A DNA stretch of 64,000 bases. Source: Streptomyces diastaticus subsp. diastaticus (GTDB lineage Bacteria; Actinomycetota; Actinomycetes; Streptomycetales; Streptomycetaceae). The notes under the pieces are model-generated. The model saw only the letters and a list, made by a program, of their open reading frames with translations, was not told where the DNA came from and ran no database searches. The stretch is from positions 62,001 to 126,000 of the forward strand of contig NZ_BLLN01000003.1 in assembly GCF_011170125.1 (NCBI RefSeq), written 5' to 3'. The translations under genes and the position numbers were made by a program. This document shows positions 33,997 through 43,786 of this stretch, in pieces; position 1 is the first letter of the stretch; the number at the start of each line of letters is the position of its first letter.

Positions 33997-34154
33997 GGTC
34001 GTATCGGTCCAGTACGTGAGACGACGAAGAAGTCCCTCAGTCTGCGCGCACCATCCGGTGGGGCAAAGGCGTCGCCCGATATCCGGACACTTTCCTCACC
34101 TGGCGTGAACACCCGCGCACAGCGGCCCCGCGCCTCGCCCACACCCGCGCGCCC

Positions 34155-35624
34155 TCAGCCTGCCCCGGGCGGCCGTGCGCCTCGTCCGGCGGCCGCGTCC
34201 GCGCGGCGCCGCAGCCGCCACTCCCGCACCCCGGCGACCAGCAGCACCAGCGCCGTCGCCCCCGAGGACCAGAGCAGTTGAGGCCGGGCCGTGCCGTCGG
34301 ACAGCATCAGCGCGAACACCGCCGCCATCGCCACCAGGGCCGCCCAGGTCAGCCACGGGTACGCCCACATCCGCAGTACGAGCCGCTCCGGGGCCTCCCG
34401 TTCGATCAGCCGCCGCAGCCGCAACTGCGACACCGCGATCAGCGCCCACACGAAGATCAGGACGGCGCCCACCGCGTTGAGCATGTACAGGAAGACCGAG
34501 TCCGGCCACCTCAGATTGAGCAGCACCGAGACGAAGCCGAACGCCACCGACGCCAGCACCGCCCGTCGCGGCACCCCGCCCGGCGCCACCTTCAGCAGCG
34601 CGCGCGGCGCCTCACCGCGCTCCGCCAGGGAGAAGACCATCCGCGAGGAGCCGTACAGGTTGGCGTTGAGCGCCGACAGCAGCGCCACGAAGACCACGAT
34701 GTTCATGATCTGGCCCGCCGAGGGGATGCCGATCCCGTCCAGCACCGCCACGTACGGGCTCAGCCCCGGCCGCATCGCCGTCCACGGCAGCAGCGTCACG
34801 ATGACCAGCATCGAGCCGACGTAGAAGAAGAGGATGCGGTAGACGGCGCTGCGCACCGCGCGCGCCACCGAACGGGCCGGGTCGTCCGACTCGGCCGCCG
34901 CGATCGTCACGACCTCCAGGCCGCCGAAGGCGAAGACCACGGCCAGCACCCCGGAGACCACCCCCGACCAGCCATGGGGCAGGAAACCGCCGTCGCCCGA
35001 GAGGTGGGTGAGCCCCACCGGCTCCGTGTCGGGCAGCCACCCGGTGATCGCCAGCACGCCCAGCACCAGGAAGAGCACGATCGCACCCACCTTCAGGGCC
35101 GCGAACCAGAACTCGAACTCACCGAAGTGCTTCACCGCCGCCAGGTTGGCCCCCGTGAAGACCAGCATGAAGGCGAGCACCCACGCCCACTGCGGCACCG
35201 AGGGCGCCCAGCCGTGGGCGATCTGCGCCGCCCCCGTCGCCTCCACCGCCAGCACCACCACCAGCAGGAACCAGTACAGCCACCCCGCGCTGAACCCGGC
35301 CCACCGACCCAGTGCCCGCTCGGCGTGCACCGAGAACGACCCCGAGGCCGGCATCGCCGCCGACATCTCCCCGAGCATCCGCATCACCAGCATCGCCAGT
35401 GCCCCCGCGATCAGGTACGAGACCACGATCCCCGGCCCCGCCACGGCGATGCCCGCGCCGGAGCCGACGAACAGGCCCGCCCCGATCACTCCGCCCAGCC
35501 CCAGCATCGTCAGGTGACGCTGCTTCAGTCCGTGGCCGAGCGGCTCGGCGGCGTCGAAGGGATCCCGGGCCGTGGTGGCGCTGGTGGCCCCGGGATCGGC
35601 GGGGTCTGCGGGGGAGTCGTGCAT
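34155..35624 (-). CDS. Amino-acid permease (APC superfamily), copy 2
   Basis: ATG 35624 gives 489 residues; the frame is open further upstream but without family similarity. The first helix is LKQRHLTMLGLGGVIGAGLFVGSGAG. The helices that follow (VMRMLGEMSAAMPASGSFSVHAERALG, GEFEFWFAALKVGAIV) are shared with copies 1 and 3. The C-terminus is a short Arg/Ala-rich tail. The 158-bp gap to copy 1 suggests separate transcription. It is divergent from bioY. Confidence 0.92.
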   Translation of the reverse strand: MHDSPADPADPGATSATTARDPFDAAEPLGHGLKQRHLTMLGLGGVIGAGLFVGSGAGIAVAGPGIVVSYLIAGALAMLVMRMLGEMSAAMPASGSFSVHAERALGRWAGFSAGWLYWFLLVVVLAVEATGAAQIAHGWAPSVPQWAWVLAFMLVFTGANLAAVKHFGEFEFWFAALKVGAIVLFLVLGVLAITGWLPDTEPVGLTHLSGDGGFLPHGWSGVVSGVLAVVFAFGGLEVVTIAAAESDDPARSVARAVRSAVYRILFFYVGSMLVIVTLLPWTAMRPGLSPYVAVLDGIGIPSAGQIMNIVVFVALLSALNANLYGSSRMVFSLAERGEAPRALLKVAPGGVPRRAVLASVAFGFVSVLLNLRWPDSVFLYMLNAVGAVLIFVWALIAVSQLRLRRLIEREAPERLVLRMWAYPWLTWAALVAMAAVFALMLSDGTARPQLLWSSGATALVLLVAGVREWRLRRRADAAAGRGARPPGAG

Positions 35625-35950
35625 GGCGGTGCTCGCTGTCTCGTCGGGTCCGCGCGGGGCGGATCGGCGCCCGTGTGCGGGAAGTGGGGGGCGTCCCCCG
35701 AATTGGCGGGACCCTACAGTCTCCCCATCCGGAACCTCGGGCGGCAACGCGGTAAAGCCGCCGCACCGGGCCGAGTGAGCAGCATCACGCCCCCACGGGT
35801 GTACAAGCGGACCTTTGTGCGGAGTCCACCAACCGGCCAACCGCCGCTTTGTCGGCGGCTGCTGGTGATCGCGGCGGCGCGCTGGGATAGCGTCGGCCTG
35901 TCCTCAGCTGTCCCATGAGCTGTCCCACCCTTCACCCCCGGGGAGCCCCG

Positions 35951-36544
35951 ATGAGCACTGCCGCCGCCTCCACCCGCCCGGGCCAGGTCCTCGCCGACCT
36001 GCTGCCCGCCTCCACCGTTCCGCGGGCCCGGCTGCGTGACGCCGCCCTCGTCACCGGCGGTGCCGTTCTCACCGGGCTGGCGGCGCAGGTCGTCCTGCCC
36101 GTGCCCGGCTCGCCCGTTCCCGTCACCGGGCAGACCTTCGCCGCCCTGCTGGTCGGCACCGCGCTCGGCGCCGGGCGCGGCTTCGCCTCCCTCGCCCTGT
36201 ACGCGCTGGTCGGCATGGCCGGGGTGCCGTGGTTCGCCGAGGGGGCCTCGGGCGTGTCGGCGCCGTCCTTCGGGTACGTCCTCGGGATGCTCCTCGCGGC
36301 CACCGTCGTCGGCGCCCTCGCCCGGCGCGGGGCCGACCGCTCGGTGCCGCGCACGGCCGGGCTGATGGTGCTGGGCTCCGCCGTCATCTACGCCGTCGGC
36401 GTCCCGTACCTCGCCCTCTCCACCGGCATGTCCCTCACCTCCGCGGTGGCGGCCGGCCTGGTCCCCTTCCTCATCGGCGACGCCCTCAAGGCGGCCCTCG
36501 CCATGGGTGCCCTCCCCGCGGCCTGGCGCCTCAGCCGCGACTGA
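35951..36544 (+). CDS. bioY: BioY biotin transporter substrate-binding component
   Basis: ATG 35951 has GGGGAG about six bases upstream; the open frame from 35915 is longer but unsupported. The 197-residue product has six hydrophobic segments and the BioY pattern (VPGSPVPVTGQTFAALLVGTALGAGRGFASLALYALVGMAGVPWFA, GLVPFLIGDALKAALA). BioY is the S-component of an ECF importer and can act alone or with EcfA/EcfT; these are not adjacent here. It is flanked by two amino-acid permease genes on the other strand and ends in a 14-bp terminator. Confidence 0.94.
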   Translation: MSTAAASTRPGQVLADLLPASTVPRARLRDAALVTGGAVLTGLAAQVVLPVPGSPVPVTGQTFAALLVGTALGAGRGFASLALYALVGMAGVPWFAEGASGVSAPSFGYVLGMLLAATVVGALARRGADRSVPRTAGLMVLGSAVIYAVGVPYLALSTGMSLTSAVAAGLVPFLIGDALKAALAMGALPAAWRLSRD

Positions 36545-36571
36545 CGCCCCCGTCGGCGTGCGCGGTTCGTC

Positions 36572-36605
36572 CGAAGCGGGCGGTGTCTTCGCACCGCCCG
36601 CTTCG
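36572..36605. terminator. 14-bp hairpin between convergent bioY and permease 3
   Basis: Arms 36572–36585 and 36592–36605 with a TCTTCG loop. The remaining sequence to 36855 is extremely GC-rich (runs of CGCCCCGCGGC) and holds no supported gene. Confidence 0.85.
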
Positions 36606-36855
36606 CCATGTCACGCGACGCCCCGGACTACGCGCGAGGCCGGCCCGCCCCGGCCGGCCGCCCGCGAGGCCGCGGGGCGGAGCCGTGCCGGGCGGCCCCG
36701 CGGCAGGCCGACGCGCTCGGCCGCCCCGCGGCGACCGGCCCCGCTCCCGGCCGGCCGCGAGGCGGTGCCCCGGACGGCCCCGTCCCGCCCACGCGCCGGA
36801 GCGACCGCGCGTCGCCGGCCCGGAGCGAGGTCCCGGGGCCGAAGGCGCCGCAGGC

Positions 36856-38295
36856 TCACCCCCGCGCCGCCCCCCGGTGCCTCACGAGGGAGACGGCCAC
36901 GACCAGTACGGCCACGAGCAACGACAAGGCCATCTGGGTCCGCCCGGCCTCGTCGAAGAGCATGTACCCGATGACGAAGACGATCCCGGCGACGGTCGCC
37001 CAGGTCAGGTACGGGAAGAGCCACATCCGCACCACTAGCTGCTCGGGGGTCTCCCGGGAGATGACCCCCCGCAGCCGCAACTGCGAGAAGCAGATGACGA
37101 GCCAGACGAACAGGGCCACCGCTCCGGAGGAGTTGAGCAGGAACTGGAACACCGTCTCGGGCCACTGGTAGTTGAACCACACCGCGGCGAAGCCGAAGAC
37201 GACCGACCCGAGGATCGCCGCCCGCGGCACCCCGCGCGCGCTGACCCGGGCGAAGGAGGCGGGCGCGTCCCCCCGCCTCCCGAGCGAGAACGCCATCCGG
37301 GAGGCCGTGTACAGCCCGGAGTTGAGACAGGACAGCACCGCGGTGAGCACGATGACGTTCATGATCTGCCCGGCGTGCGGAATGCCGATCGAGTTGAGCG
37401 CGGCCACGTACGACCCCTCGTCGACGATCGAGGCGGAGTCCCAGGGCAGCAGCGCGACGACGACGAAGATCGAGCCGAGGTAGAAGACGGCGATCCGCCA
37501 GATCACGCTGTTGGTCGCCTTGCGCACCGCCCGCTGCGGGTCGGCCGACTCGCCGGCGGCCAGCGTGACGATCTCGCTCCCCATGAAGGAGAAGACGACC
37601 ATCAGCACGCCGGTGAGGATCGACCCGGCCCCGTTGGGCAGGAACCCGCCGTGCGCGGTGAGGTTGGCGAAGCCGGTGCCCGGGTTGTCCGAGCCGGGCA
37701 GCACCCCGAAGACGGCCAGGACGCCGATGAGGACGAAGGCGGCGATGGCCACGACCTTGATCCCGGCGAACCAGAACTCGAACTCCCCGTAGGAGCCGAC
37801 GGAGGCGAGGTTGGTCCCGGTGAGGACCACCATCACGATCAGCGCCCATCCCCACTGGGGCACGGCCGGAACCCACCCGTTGAGGATCACGGCCCCGGCG
37901 GTCGCCTCCACTGCGAGCACCACGACCCAGAAGAACCAGTAGAGCCATCCGATGGAGAACCCGGCCCAGCGGCCGAGCGCCATGTCGGCGTAGGCGGAGA
38001 AGGAGCCCGAGGAGGGGCGTGCGGCGGCCATCTCGCCGAGCATCCGCATCACCAGGACCACGATGAGGCCGACGAGGGCGTACGAGACGAGGATGGCCGG
38101 TCCGGCGGCGGCGATGCCCGCGCCGGAGCCGACGAAGAGGCCGGCGCCGATGACGCCGCCGATCGCGATCATCGACAGATGACGGTTCTTGAGTCCGGCC
38201 TGGAGGCCGTCGCTCCCCTGTCCGCCGGCCGGGGTGGGGCCCGCCGGTCCGTCGGGGAGGTCTTCCACCTTCGCAAGTGGGGGCTGCGAGGTCAT
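36856..38295 (-). CDS. Amino-acid permease (APC superfamily), copy 3
   Basis: ATG 38295 (MTSQPPLAKVEDLPDG), with AAGGAA upstream, gives 479 residues. The first helix region LKNRHLSMIAIGGVIGAGLFVGSG and the loop GEFEFWFAGIKVVAIAAFVLIG are nearly identical to copies 1 and 2. Differences concentrate in the N-terminal tail and the periplasmic loops. With the other two copies it forms a paralogous group on the same strand spread over 5.7 kb and interrupted by bioY. Confidence 0.92.
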   Translation of the reverse strand: MTSQPPLAKVEDLPDGPAGPTPAGGQGSDGLQAGLKNRHLSMIAIGGVIGAGLFVGSGAGIAAAGPAILVSYALVGLIVVLVMRMLGEMAAARPSSGSFSAYADMALGRWAGFSIGWLYWFFWVVVLAVEATAGAVILNGWVPAVPQWGWALIVMVVLTGTNLASVGSYGEFEFWFAGIKVVAIAAFVLIGVLAVFGVLPGSDNPGTGFANLTAHGGFLPNGAGSILTGVLMVVFSFMGSEIVTLAAGESADPQRAVRKATNSVIWRIAVFYLGSIFVVVALLPWDSASIVDEGSYVAALNSIGIPHAGQIMNVIVLTAVLSCLNSGLYTASRMAFSLGRRGDAPASFARVSARGVPRAAILGSVVFGFAAVWFNYQWPETVFQFLLNSSGAVALFVWLVICFSQLRLRGVISRETPEQLVVRMWLFPYLTWATVAGIVFVIGYMLFDEAGRTQMALSLLVAVLVVAVSLVRHRGAARG

Positions 38296-38585
38296 GCGGC
38301 TCGTTCCTTTGCTCTCGGGTTCCGAGGTGAGCCAATGAATCCACAAGAGCCCACAGTTCGGAACCCCTGATTCCGTTCTGTTCCGCCGGGCGGCGCCGCC
38401 CGGCGTCCGGACCGGAGGACGCGGGCCCAGTTCCCCCAGGGGCTTCCGGCGCCGGTCGCACGAGGTGTGAAACAGGTCACGTCGAGCGGGATCCCGGAAC
38501 GCCTCACCACCTGTGGACATCGCCCGCACCCGCTCTCACCGACCCGGAATCCGTTCCCCGGCCCCGGGCATGCCACACTCCCCTC

Positions 38586-39077
38586 ATGCGCGTGTACCTC
38601 GGCTCCGACCATGCCGGCTACGAACTGAAGAACCACCTCGTCGACTGGCTGAAGACGAACGGCCACGACCCGGTGGACTGCGGTCCCCACATCTACGACG
38701 CCGCCGACGACTACCCGCCGTTCTGCCTGCGGGCGGCCGAGCGGACCGCGGCCGACCCCGACTCGCTCGGCATCGTCATCGGCGGCTCCGGCAACGGCGA
38801 GCAGATCGCCGCCAACAAGGTCGAGGGCATCCGCTGCGCCCTCGCCTGGAGCAAGGAGACGGCCGCCCTCGGCCGCGAGCACAACAACGCCAACGTCGTC
38901 TCCGTCGGCGCCCGGATGCACACCCAGGACGAGGCCACCGCCTTCGTCGCCGCCTTCCTGGCGACCCCGTACTCCGGCGACGAGCGCCACACCCGCCGGA
39001 TCGACATGCTCTCCGCCTACGAGACCACCGGTGAGCTGCCCCCGATCCCGGCCCACCACCCCCAGCAGACCGCCTGA
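38586..39077 (+). CDS. rpiB: Ribose-5-phosphate isomerase B
   Basis: The 163-residue protein is a RpiB/LacAB sugar isomerase: GSDHAGYELK at the N-terminus (catalytic Asp and His pair), GGSGNGEQIAANK as phosphate and active-site loop, and HNNANVVSVGAR. The residue that is cysteine in E. coli RpiB is replaced; the Glu in GNGEQ corresponds to the actinobacterial type (as in Mycobacterium tuberculosis), which uses glutamate as base. It interconverts ribose- and ribulose-5-phosphate. The stop overlaps the next start by one base (TGATG). Confidence 0.93.
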   Translation: MRVYLGSDHAGYELKNHLVDWLKTNGHDPVDCGPHIYDAADDYPPFCLRAAERTAADPDSLGIVIGGSGNGEQIAANKVEGIRCALAWSKETAALGREHNNANVVSVGARMHTQDEATAFVAAFLATPYSGDERHTRRIDMLSAYETTGELPPIPAHHPQQTA

Positions 39078-39958
39078 TGCCCGAAGGGCACACCCTGCAC
39101 CGGCTGGCCGCCGACCACCAGGAGTGGTTCGGCGGCCGGCCGGTGCGCGCCTCCAGCCCCCAGGGCCGCTTCGCCGCCTCCGCGGCCCTGCTGGACGGCC
39201 AGGTGCTCGCCGGCGCCGAGGCGCACGGCAAACACCTCTTCCTCGACTTCGCCGACCACGGCTGGGTCCACATCCACCTCGGCCTGTTCGGCAAGGTCGC
39301 CCGCGGCACCGGCGCCCCGCCGCCGCCCACCGACACCATCCGGCTCCGGCTCACCGCCGACAACGCCTGGTCGGACCTGCGCGGTCCCACCGCCTGCACG
39401 CTCCTGACCGACGAGGGCAAGCAGGCCGTCCACGACCGCCTGGGCCCCGACCCGCTGCGTGCCGAGGACGGCCCCGACGCCGCCTGGCGGCGGATATCCC
39501 GCTCCCGCACCACCGTGGCCGCCCTGCTCATGGACCAGAAGGTGGTCGCGGGCGTCGGCAACGTCTACCGGGCCGAGGTCCTCTTCCGCCACGGCATCGA
39601 CCCGTACACCCCCGGCAACCGCCTCTCCCGGGCCACCTGGGAGGTCCTGTGGGACGACCTGGCGGCGCTGATGCGCGAAGGGGTGCGGCACGACCGGATC
39701 GACACCGTCCGCCCCGAGCACACCCCCGAGGCGATGGGCCGCCCGCCCCGCGTCGACGACCACGGCGGCGAGGTGTACGTCTACCGCCGCGACGGGCGTC
39801 CCTGCCTGGTCTGCGGCGAGCGGATCCGCACCGCCTCCCTCGCCGCCCGCAACCTCTTCTGGTGTCCGCGCTGCCAGACGGACGCGACCTGCCGGGAACC
39901 TCAGAAGCCGTGCGGCAGCCAGGGCGCCACGTCGGAGCCGAACGCCGTCGACGCCTGA
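39077..39958 (+). CDS. Fpg/Nei-family DNA glycosylase (Nei type)
   Basis: The 293-residue protein begins MPEGHTLHR. Pro2 after Met removal is the nucleophile and Glu3 assists; PEGHT rather than PELPE indicates the Nei branch. A helix-two-turn-helix (VVAGVGNVYRAEVLFRHGIDP) and a C-terminal zinc finger (CLVCGERIRTASLAARNLFWCPRCQ) follow. It excises oxidised bases and cleaves the abasic site. The gene is coupled to rpiB. Its 3' end overlaps the convergent acetyltransferase gene by 58 bases. Confidence 0.92.
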   Translation: MPEGHTLHRLAADHQEWFGGRPVRASSPQGRFAASAALLDGQVLAGAEAHGKHLFLDFADHGWVHIHLGLFGKVARGTGAPPPPTDTIRLRLTADNAWSDLRGPTACTLLTDEGKQAVHDRLGPDPLRAEDGPDAAWRRISRSRTTVAALLMDQKVVAGVGNVYRAEVLFRHGIDPYTPGNRLSRATWEVLWDDLAALMREGVRHDRIDTVRPEHTPEAMGRPPRVDDHGGEVYVYRRDGRPCLVCGERIRTASLAARNLFWCPRCQTDATCREPQKPCGSQGATSEPNAVDA

Positions 39959-41133
39959 GCCAGCGCCCCGCGCCGCAGCTCGCGCACCCGCCCGGCCGCC
40001 GCCAGCCCGCTCAGCGGCACCCCGCCGAGATAGGCGGCGCCCAGCTCCCGTACCGACAGCGCGAGGTCCGGCCCGGCCCCGGTGCGTTCGCACGCGGCGC
40101 CACCGGCATCGGCGGACAGTCGCCAACGCCCCTCGTTCCAGGGGCAGAACGCGTCGCTCACCTCGAACACCACGTCCAGCGGCGCCCGGTAGGAACGCTG
40201 CCGGAGCGCGGCCCCCACCTCGACCAGCCGGACCTGGAGTTCGTCCCGCAGCCGGGGTTCGCAGCGCCGGAGGTCGCTCACCAGGTACTGCCAGGCGTCG
40301 TCCACCGGCCGGTTCGGCAGCTTCACCGTCCGCATCAGGTCGATCCCGCACAGGTAGCGCAGCAGCGCCGCGTAGACCGCCGGGTCCGGTGCCTCCAGGT
40401 CCTGGACCACCACCGACCCGTCCGGCACGCCCGACGCCCAGGCGGGGCGGGTGCGGTAGCGGGTGTAGCCCACCACCTCGCCGTCCCGCTCGGCCAGTAC
40501 GCACTGGAGCGGCGAGGCGCCCTCACGTCCGCTCGGCGGGTCGAGCACCCCCAGCTCCTCCCACCCCGGCGCCGCCCGCGCGAGCATCCCCGGTCGCCCG
40601 GCCACCTGCCGCCCGTACAGCTCCTCGCAGACTCCGAGCGCCGCCCGTGGCTCGGCCCGTCGCAGCGTCACCTCCTCCGTCCCCGCCGGGACGGTGAGCC
40701 GCACGAGGGCGGTGTCGATCTCGGCGCTCAGCCTCAACGACGCGAGGCCGTAGCCGAACCGCCCGTAGATCTCCGGTTCGGAGGCGGTCAGCACCGCCAG
40801 CGCCTCGCCGCGTGCCCGCACGTCGTCGAGTTGCCGGCGCATCATCGTGGTGAGGACGGAGCGGCGCCGGTGGGTGGGGGCCACCCCGACCATCGTCACC
40901 CCGGCCGCCGCGGCCGGCCGGCCGCCGGGGACCGAGACGCGGAAGGTGAACGCCCCCGCGGTCCCCACGACCTCCGCCTCGTCCCACACCGCCAACGACC
41001 GCTCCGGCTCGGTCAGCCGCCGGTACAACTCCCGTTCCTCCGGTGCCGCGGGCACACCGCCGAACGCCAGCTCCAGCAAGCCGTACCACTGGTCCCAGTC
41101 CTCGGCCCGCAATACCTCCGCACCAGATGTCAT
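39901..41133 (-). CDS. Eis-type GNAT N-acetyltransferase
   Basis: The 410-residue protein has the three-part Eis architecture: an N-terminal GNAT domain with the acetyl-CoA loop (GVTMVGVAPTHRRRSVLTTMMRRQLDDVRARG), a second GNAT-like domain (QCVLAERDGEVVGYTRYRTR) and an SCP2-like C-terminal domain ending in Phe, whose carboxylate is catalytic in Eis. Tyr in EIYGRFGYG is the usual general acid. Such enzymes acetylate amines, including aminoglycosides or peptides; the natural substrate here is unknown. Confidence 0.9.
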   Translation of the reverse strand: MTSGAEVLRAEDWDQWYGLLELAFGGVPAAPEERELYRRLTEPERSLAVWDEAEVVGTAGAFTFRVSVPGGRPAAAAGVTMVGVAPTHRRRSVLTTMMRRQLDDVRARGEALAVLTASEPEIYGRFGYGLASLRLSAEIDTALVRLTVPAGTEEVTLRRAEPRAALGVCEELYGRQVAGRPGMLARAAPGWEELGVLDPPSGREGASPLQCVLAERDGEVVGYTRYRTRPAWASGVPDGSVVVQDLEAPDPAVYAALLRYLCGIDLMRTVKLPNRPVDDAWQYLVSDLRRCEPRLRDELQVRLVEVGAALRQRSYRAPLDVVFEVSDAFCPWNEGRWRLSADAGGAACERTGAGPDLALSVRELGAAYLGGVPLSGLAAAGRVRELRRGALAQASTAFGSDVAPWLPHGF

Positions 41134-41250
41134 ACGCCATCCCTACCAGCGAGGACGGGACGAGGCGAGGCGTTTTCACTCCGCCCGGAGCAGGGGACAA
41201 GAGGGACCTCCCGTGCGAAGTGACGGCCCGGCTCGGTAAGGTCCCGAACA

Positions 41251-42408
41251 ATGGCACAAGCAAGGGCGGCAGCAGAGACGACCCGGGCCCGGATGCGCAA
41301 GCGCTGGCACCGGGCCCGCACCGGGCTGCGCAGGTCCGCCGTCGATTACTTCCGCGGCGACGGCTCCGACTGGGCGGCCTTCGCCGGCCTCTTCCTCACC
41401 GTCCCCGCCATCGCCGCCGGAACCATCCTCGGCCCGCAGTGGTGCGACCCCGCCGCGCTGGTCCTCCCGGTCATCGCGGGCGGCCTCGTCCTGCGCCCCG
41501 CCACCCTCCTGCTCCTCTACGCCTCGGCCACCGCCGCCCTGGTCGTGGAGTCGCTGGTGCTCGGCAGCGGCCCGGTCTCCGCGGCGCCGGCCGGCGTCAC
41601 CCCGGGCACCGTGCTGACGGTGGCCGCGGCCGGGCTCTTCGGCCTGCTCATCGCCCAGTTCCGCAGCCGGGTCGGGGTGCCCTGGCGGCGCGGCGGCACC
41701 ATGCTCTTCGACCTGCGCGAGCGCATCCGCGTCCAGAGCCGCCTGCCGCACCTGCCCTCGGGCTGGCACCACGAGATGGCCCTGCGCCCGGCGGGCGGCC
41801 AGTCGTTCTCCGGCGACTTCGTCGTCGCCGCCCGCACGCACGGCGGCCGCACCCTGGAAGTGGTCCTGACCGACGTCTCCGGCAAGGGCATGGACGCCGG
41901 TTCGCGCGCCCTGCTCCTCTCCGGCGCCTTCGGCGGCCTCCTCGGCTCCCTGCCGCCGCACGCCTTCCTCCCCGCCGCCAACGGCTACCTCCTGCGGCAG
42001 GACTGGGACGAGGGTTTCGCCACCTCGATCCACCTCGTGCTCGACCTGGAGTCGGGAGACTACGAGCTGTTCTCCGCCGGGCACCTCCCGGCCGTCCAAC
42101 TCCACGCCGGCACCGGCCAGTGGGAGGAGAAGGCCGCCGAAGGGCCCCTCCTCGGCGTCTACGACGGCTGCCAGTTCGACCCGGTCAAGGGCTCCCTGGC
42201 CGCCGGGGACGTCCTCATGCTCTACACCGACGGCCTGGTGGAGGCGGCCGGCCGCGACCTCTCCGAGGGCATCGACCGCCTCACCGGCGAGGCCGACCGC
42301 TACGTCCCCGGCGGCTTCGAGGGCGCCGCCTGGCACCTCATAGAAGCCGTCGCCAAGGACGTCAACGACGACCGGGCCCTGCTCCTGCTCTGCCGCACCG
42401 GCGGCTGA
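41251..42408 (+). CDS. Membrane-anchored SpoIIE-type PP2C serine phosphatase
   Basis: Of 385 residues, the N-terminal half holds a basic start and about four membrane helices (WAAFAGLFLTVPAIAAGTILG to VLTVAAAGLFGLLIAQF). The C-terminal half is a PPM/SpoIIE domain with FSGDFVVAARTHGGRTLEVVLTDVSGKGMDAGSRA, ELFSAGHLPAVQL, LLGVYDG, LMLYTDGLVEA and a final NDDRALLLL metal-binding motif. Such phosphatases typically act on anti-σ antagonists in partner-switching circuits. TAAGGT sits eight bases before the ATG and no ribosome site is seen, so the mRNA is probably leaderless. Confidence 0.92.
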   Translation: MAQARAAAETTRARMRKRWHRARTGLRRSAVDYFRGDGSDWAAFAGLFLTVPAIAAGTILGPQWCDPAALVLPVIAGGLVLRPATLLLLYASATAALVVESLVLGSGPVSAAPAGVTPGTVLTVAAAGLFGLLIAQFRSRVGVPWRRGGTMLFDLRERIRVQSRLPHLPSGWHHEMALRPAGGQSFSGDFVVAARTHGGRTLEVVLTDVSGKGMDAGSRALLLSGAFGGLLGSLPPHAFLPAANGYLLRQDWDEGFATSIHLVLDLESGDYELFSAGHLPAVQLHAGTGQWEEKAAEGPLLGVYDGCQFDPVKGSLAAGDVLMLYTDGLVEAAGRDLSEGIDRLTGEADRYVPGGFEGAAWHLIEAVAKDVNDDRALLLLCRTGG

Positions 42409-42475
42409 GCGCGGCCGGCCCAGCGGCCGGCGCCCGGGGCACACCGTCCCGGAACACCCGCCCCGATACGCCGCG

Positions 42476-42503
42476 GGCCCGCCTCCCCGGAGGGAGGCGG
42501 GCC
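42476..42503. terminator. 12-bp hairpin between convergent phosphatase and antiporter genes
   Basis: Arms 42476–42487 and 42492–42503 with a CGGA loop. Confidence 0.85.
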
Positions 42504-42527
42504 GGTGAGGACGGGCCGACGGAAGCG

Positions 42528-43739
42528 TCAGACGGAGGTGCGCTCAGGCACCGAGGACTCCGACGCCCCCGCGTCGTCCCCGTCGGGCTTCGCCGATTTC
42601 GGCTCGCTCATGGGCAGCAGCCGGGCCAGCCATTGACTGCGGCCGGCCGCCAGCGGTGCCAGGACGGCCAGGATCAGGACGTAGCCGGCGATGAACGGCT
42701 GGAGCCGCCCGTCCAGTCCGGCCCCGGCCGCCATGGTGGCGAGGATCAGGGCGAACTCACCGCGGCCCAGCAGCGTGGTGGCGATGTTGGCGGCGGGCCC
42801 CGACCCGAAGCGGTAGATGCGGGCGGCCAGGATGCCGGAGACCGCGTTCATGAAGAACGTGATCGTGACGGCGATGAGCACCGGCCACACGACGCCCGGC
42901 AGGTCCCCCGGGTTGATGGAGAGACCGAAGGCGAAGAAGAAGATGGCGCCGAACGCGTCCCGGAGCGGGTGGACCAGCTTCAGGATGCGCTTGCCGGAGG
43001 TGGTGGACCCCAGCATCAGGCCGACCATGAAGGCGCCGATGGCGTCGGCCACGCCGAACCACTCGGACACACCCGCCACCAGGACCGCCGCACCGAGGAA
43101 GGAGATGGTGAGGATCTCGTCGTCGGGGGTGTTGATGATCCGTCCGACCAGGCGCGTGCCGTACCGGGCGACCAGCGCCAGCGCGAACAGGAATCCGAAC
43201 GCTTTGGCACCGTCGGCCACCGCGCTGCCCAGGCTGTCCGCGCCGGACAGGATGGGCTGGAGGGCCGCCAGGTAGAGCGCGAGGAAGACGTCCTCCACCA
43301 CGGTGATGCCGAGGATGGGCTTGGTCTCCGGATTGCCCAGGCGGCCCGTCTCGACCAGGATCTTGGTGACGATGGCCGAGGAGGAGAAGCCGAGGACACC
43401 GGCGAGCACCAGTGCCTCCGCCAGCCCCCAGCCGAGGGCGAAGCCGAACGCCAGGCCGGCGCCCACGTTCAGCGCGAGGTAGATCCCTCCGGCGATGGCC
43501 ATGTTGCGGCCACCCGCTTTGAGATCGTCGATGTGGAATTCGAGGCCCAGGTAGAACAGCAGCAGCACCAGGCCGAGGGCGGAGAGCATCCCCAGGTCGT
43601 GGGGGTCGGAGACGAGTACGACTCCGGGAGTGTGGGGGCCGAGCAGGATGCCGGCCAGGATGAAGAGCGGAATGGTCGGCAAGCCGATACGGCGGCCGAT
43701 GCGTGCCAGCACGGCGGCGGCGACAAAGGCACCGCCCAT
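42528..43739 (-). CDS. CPA2-family cation/proton antiporter
   Basis: From ATG 43739 the product is 403 residues with ten to twelve helices and the Kef/CPA2 pattern (LPTIPLFILAGILLGPHTPG, GLVLLLFYLGLEFHIDDLKAGG, LGFSSSAIVTKILVETGRLG, FFAFGLSINPGDL). No RCK/TrkA-N domain is attached. The expected first residues (LIGHAETLIA) are encoded in frame just upstream but lack a start codon. A good AAGGAGG precedes an out-of-frame ATG at 43773 whose nine-codon frame stops eight bases before ATG 43739. Either the start is damaged by one base or translation is coupled to this mini-frame. Confidence 0.88.
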   Translation of the reverse strand: MGGAFVAAAVLARIGRRIGLPTIPLFILAGILLGPHTPGVVLVSDPHDLGMLSALGLVLLLFYLGLEFHIDDLKAGGRNMAIAGGIYLALNVGAGLAFGFALGWGLAEALVLAGVLGFSSSAIVTKILVETGRLGNPETKPILGITVVEDVFLALYLAALQPILSGADSLGSAVADGAKAFGFLFALALVARYGTRLVGRIINTPDDEILTISFLGAAVLVAGVSEWFGVADAIGAFMVGLMLGSTTSGKRILKLVHPLRDAFGAIFFFAFGLSINPGDLPGVVWPVLIAVTITFFMNAVSGILAARIYRFGSGPAANIATTLLGRGEFALILATMAAGAGLDGRLQPFIAGYVLILAVLAPLAAGRSQWLARLLPMSEPKSAKPDGDDAGASESSVPERTSV

Positions 43740-43786
43740 GGCTATCAGCGTCTCTGCGTGTCCGATGAGCCCATCCTCCTTCTTGA

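Noticed and set aside
36606..36855. Open frames in the very GC-rich stretch between bioY and permease 3
   Set aside because: All six frames stay open from composition alone and none has a ribosome site or recognisable sequence.
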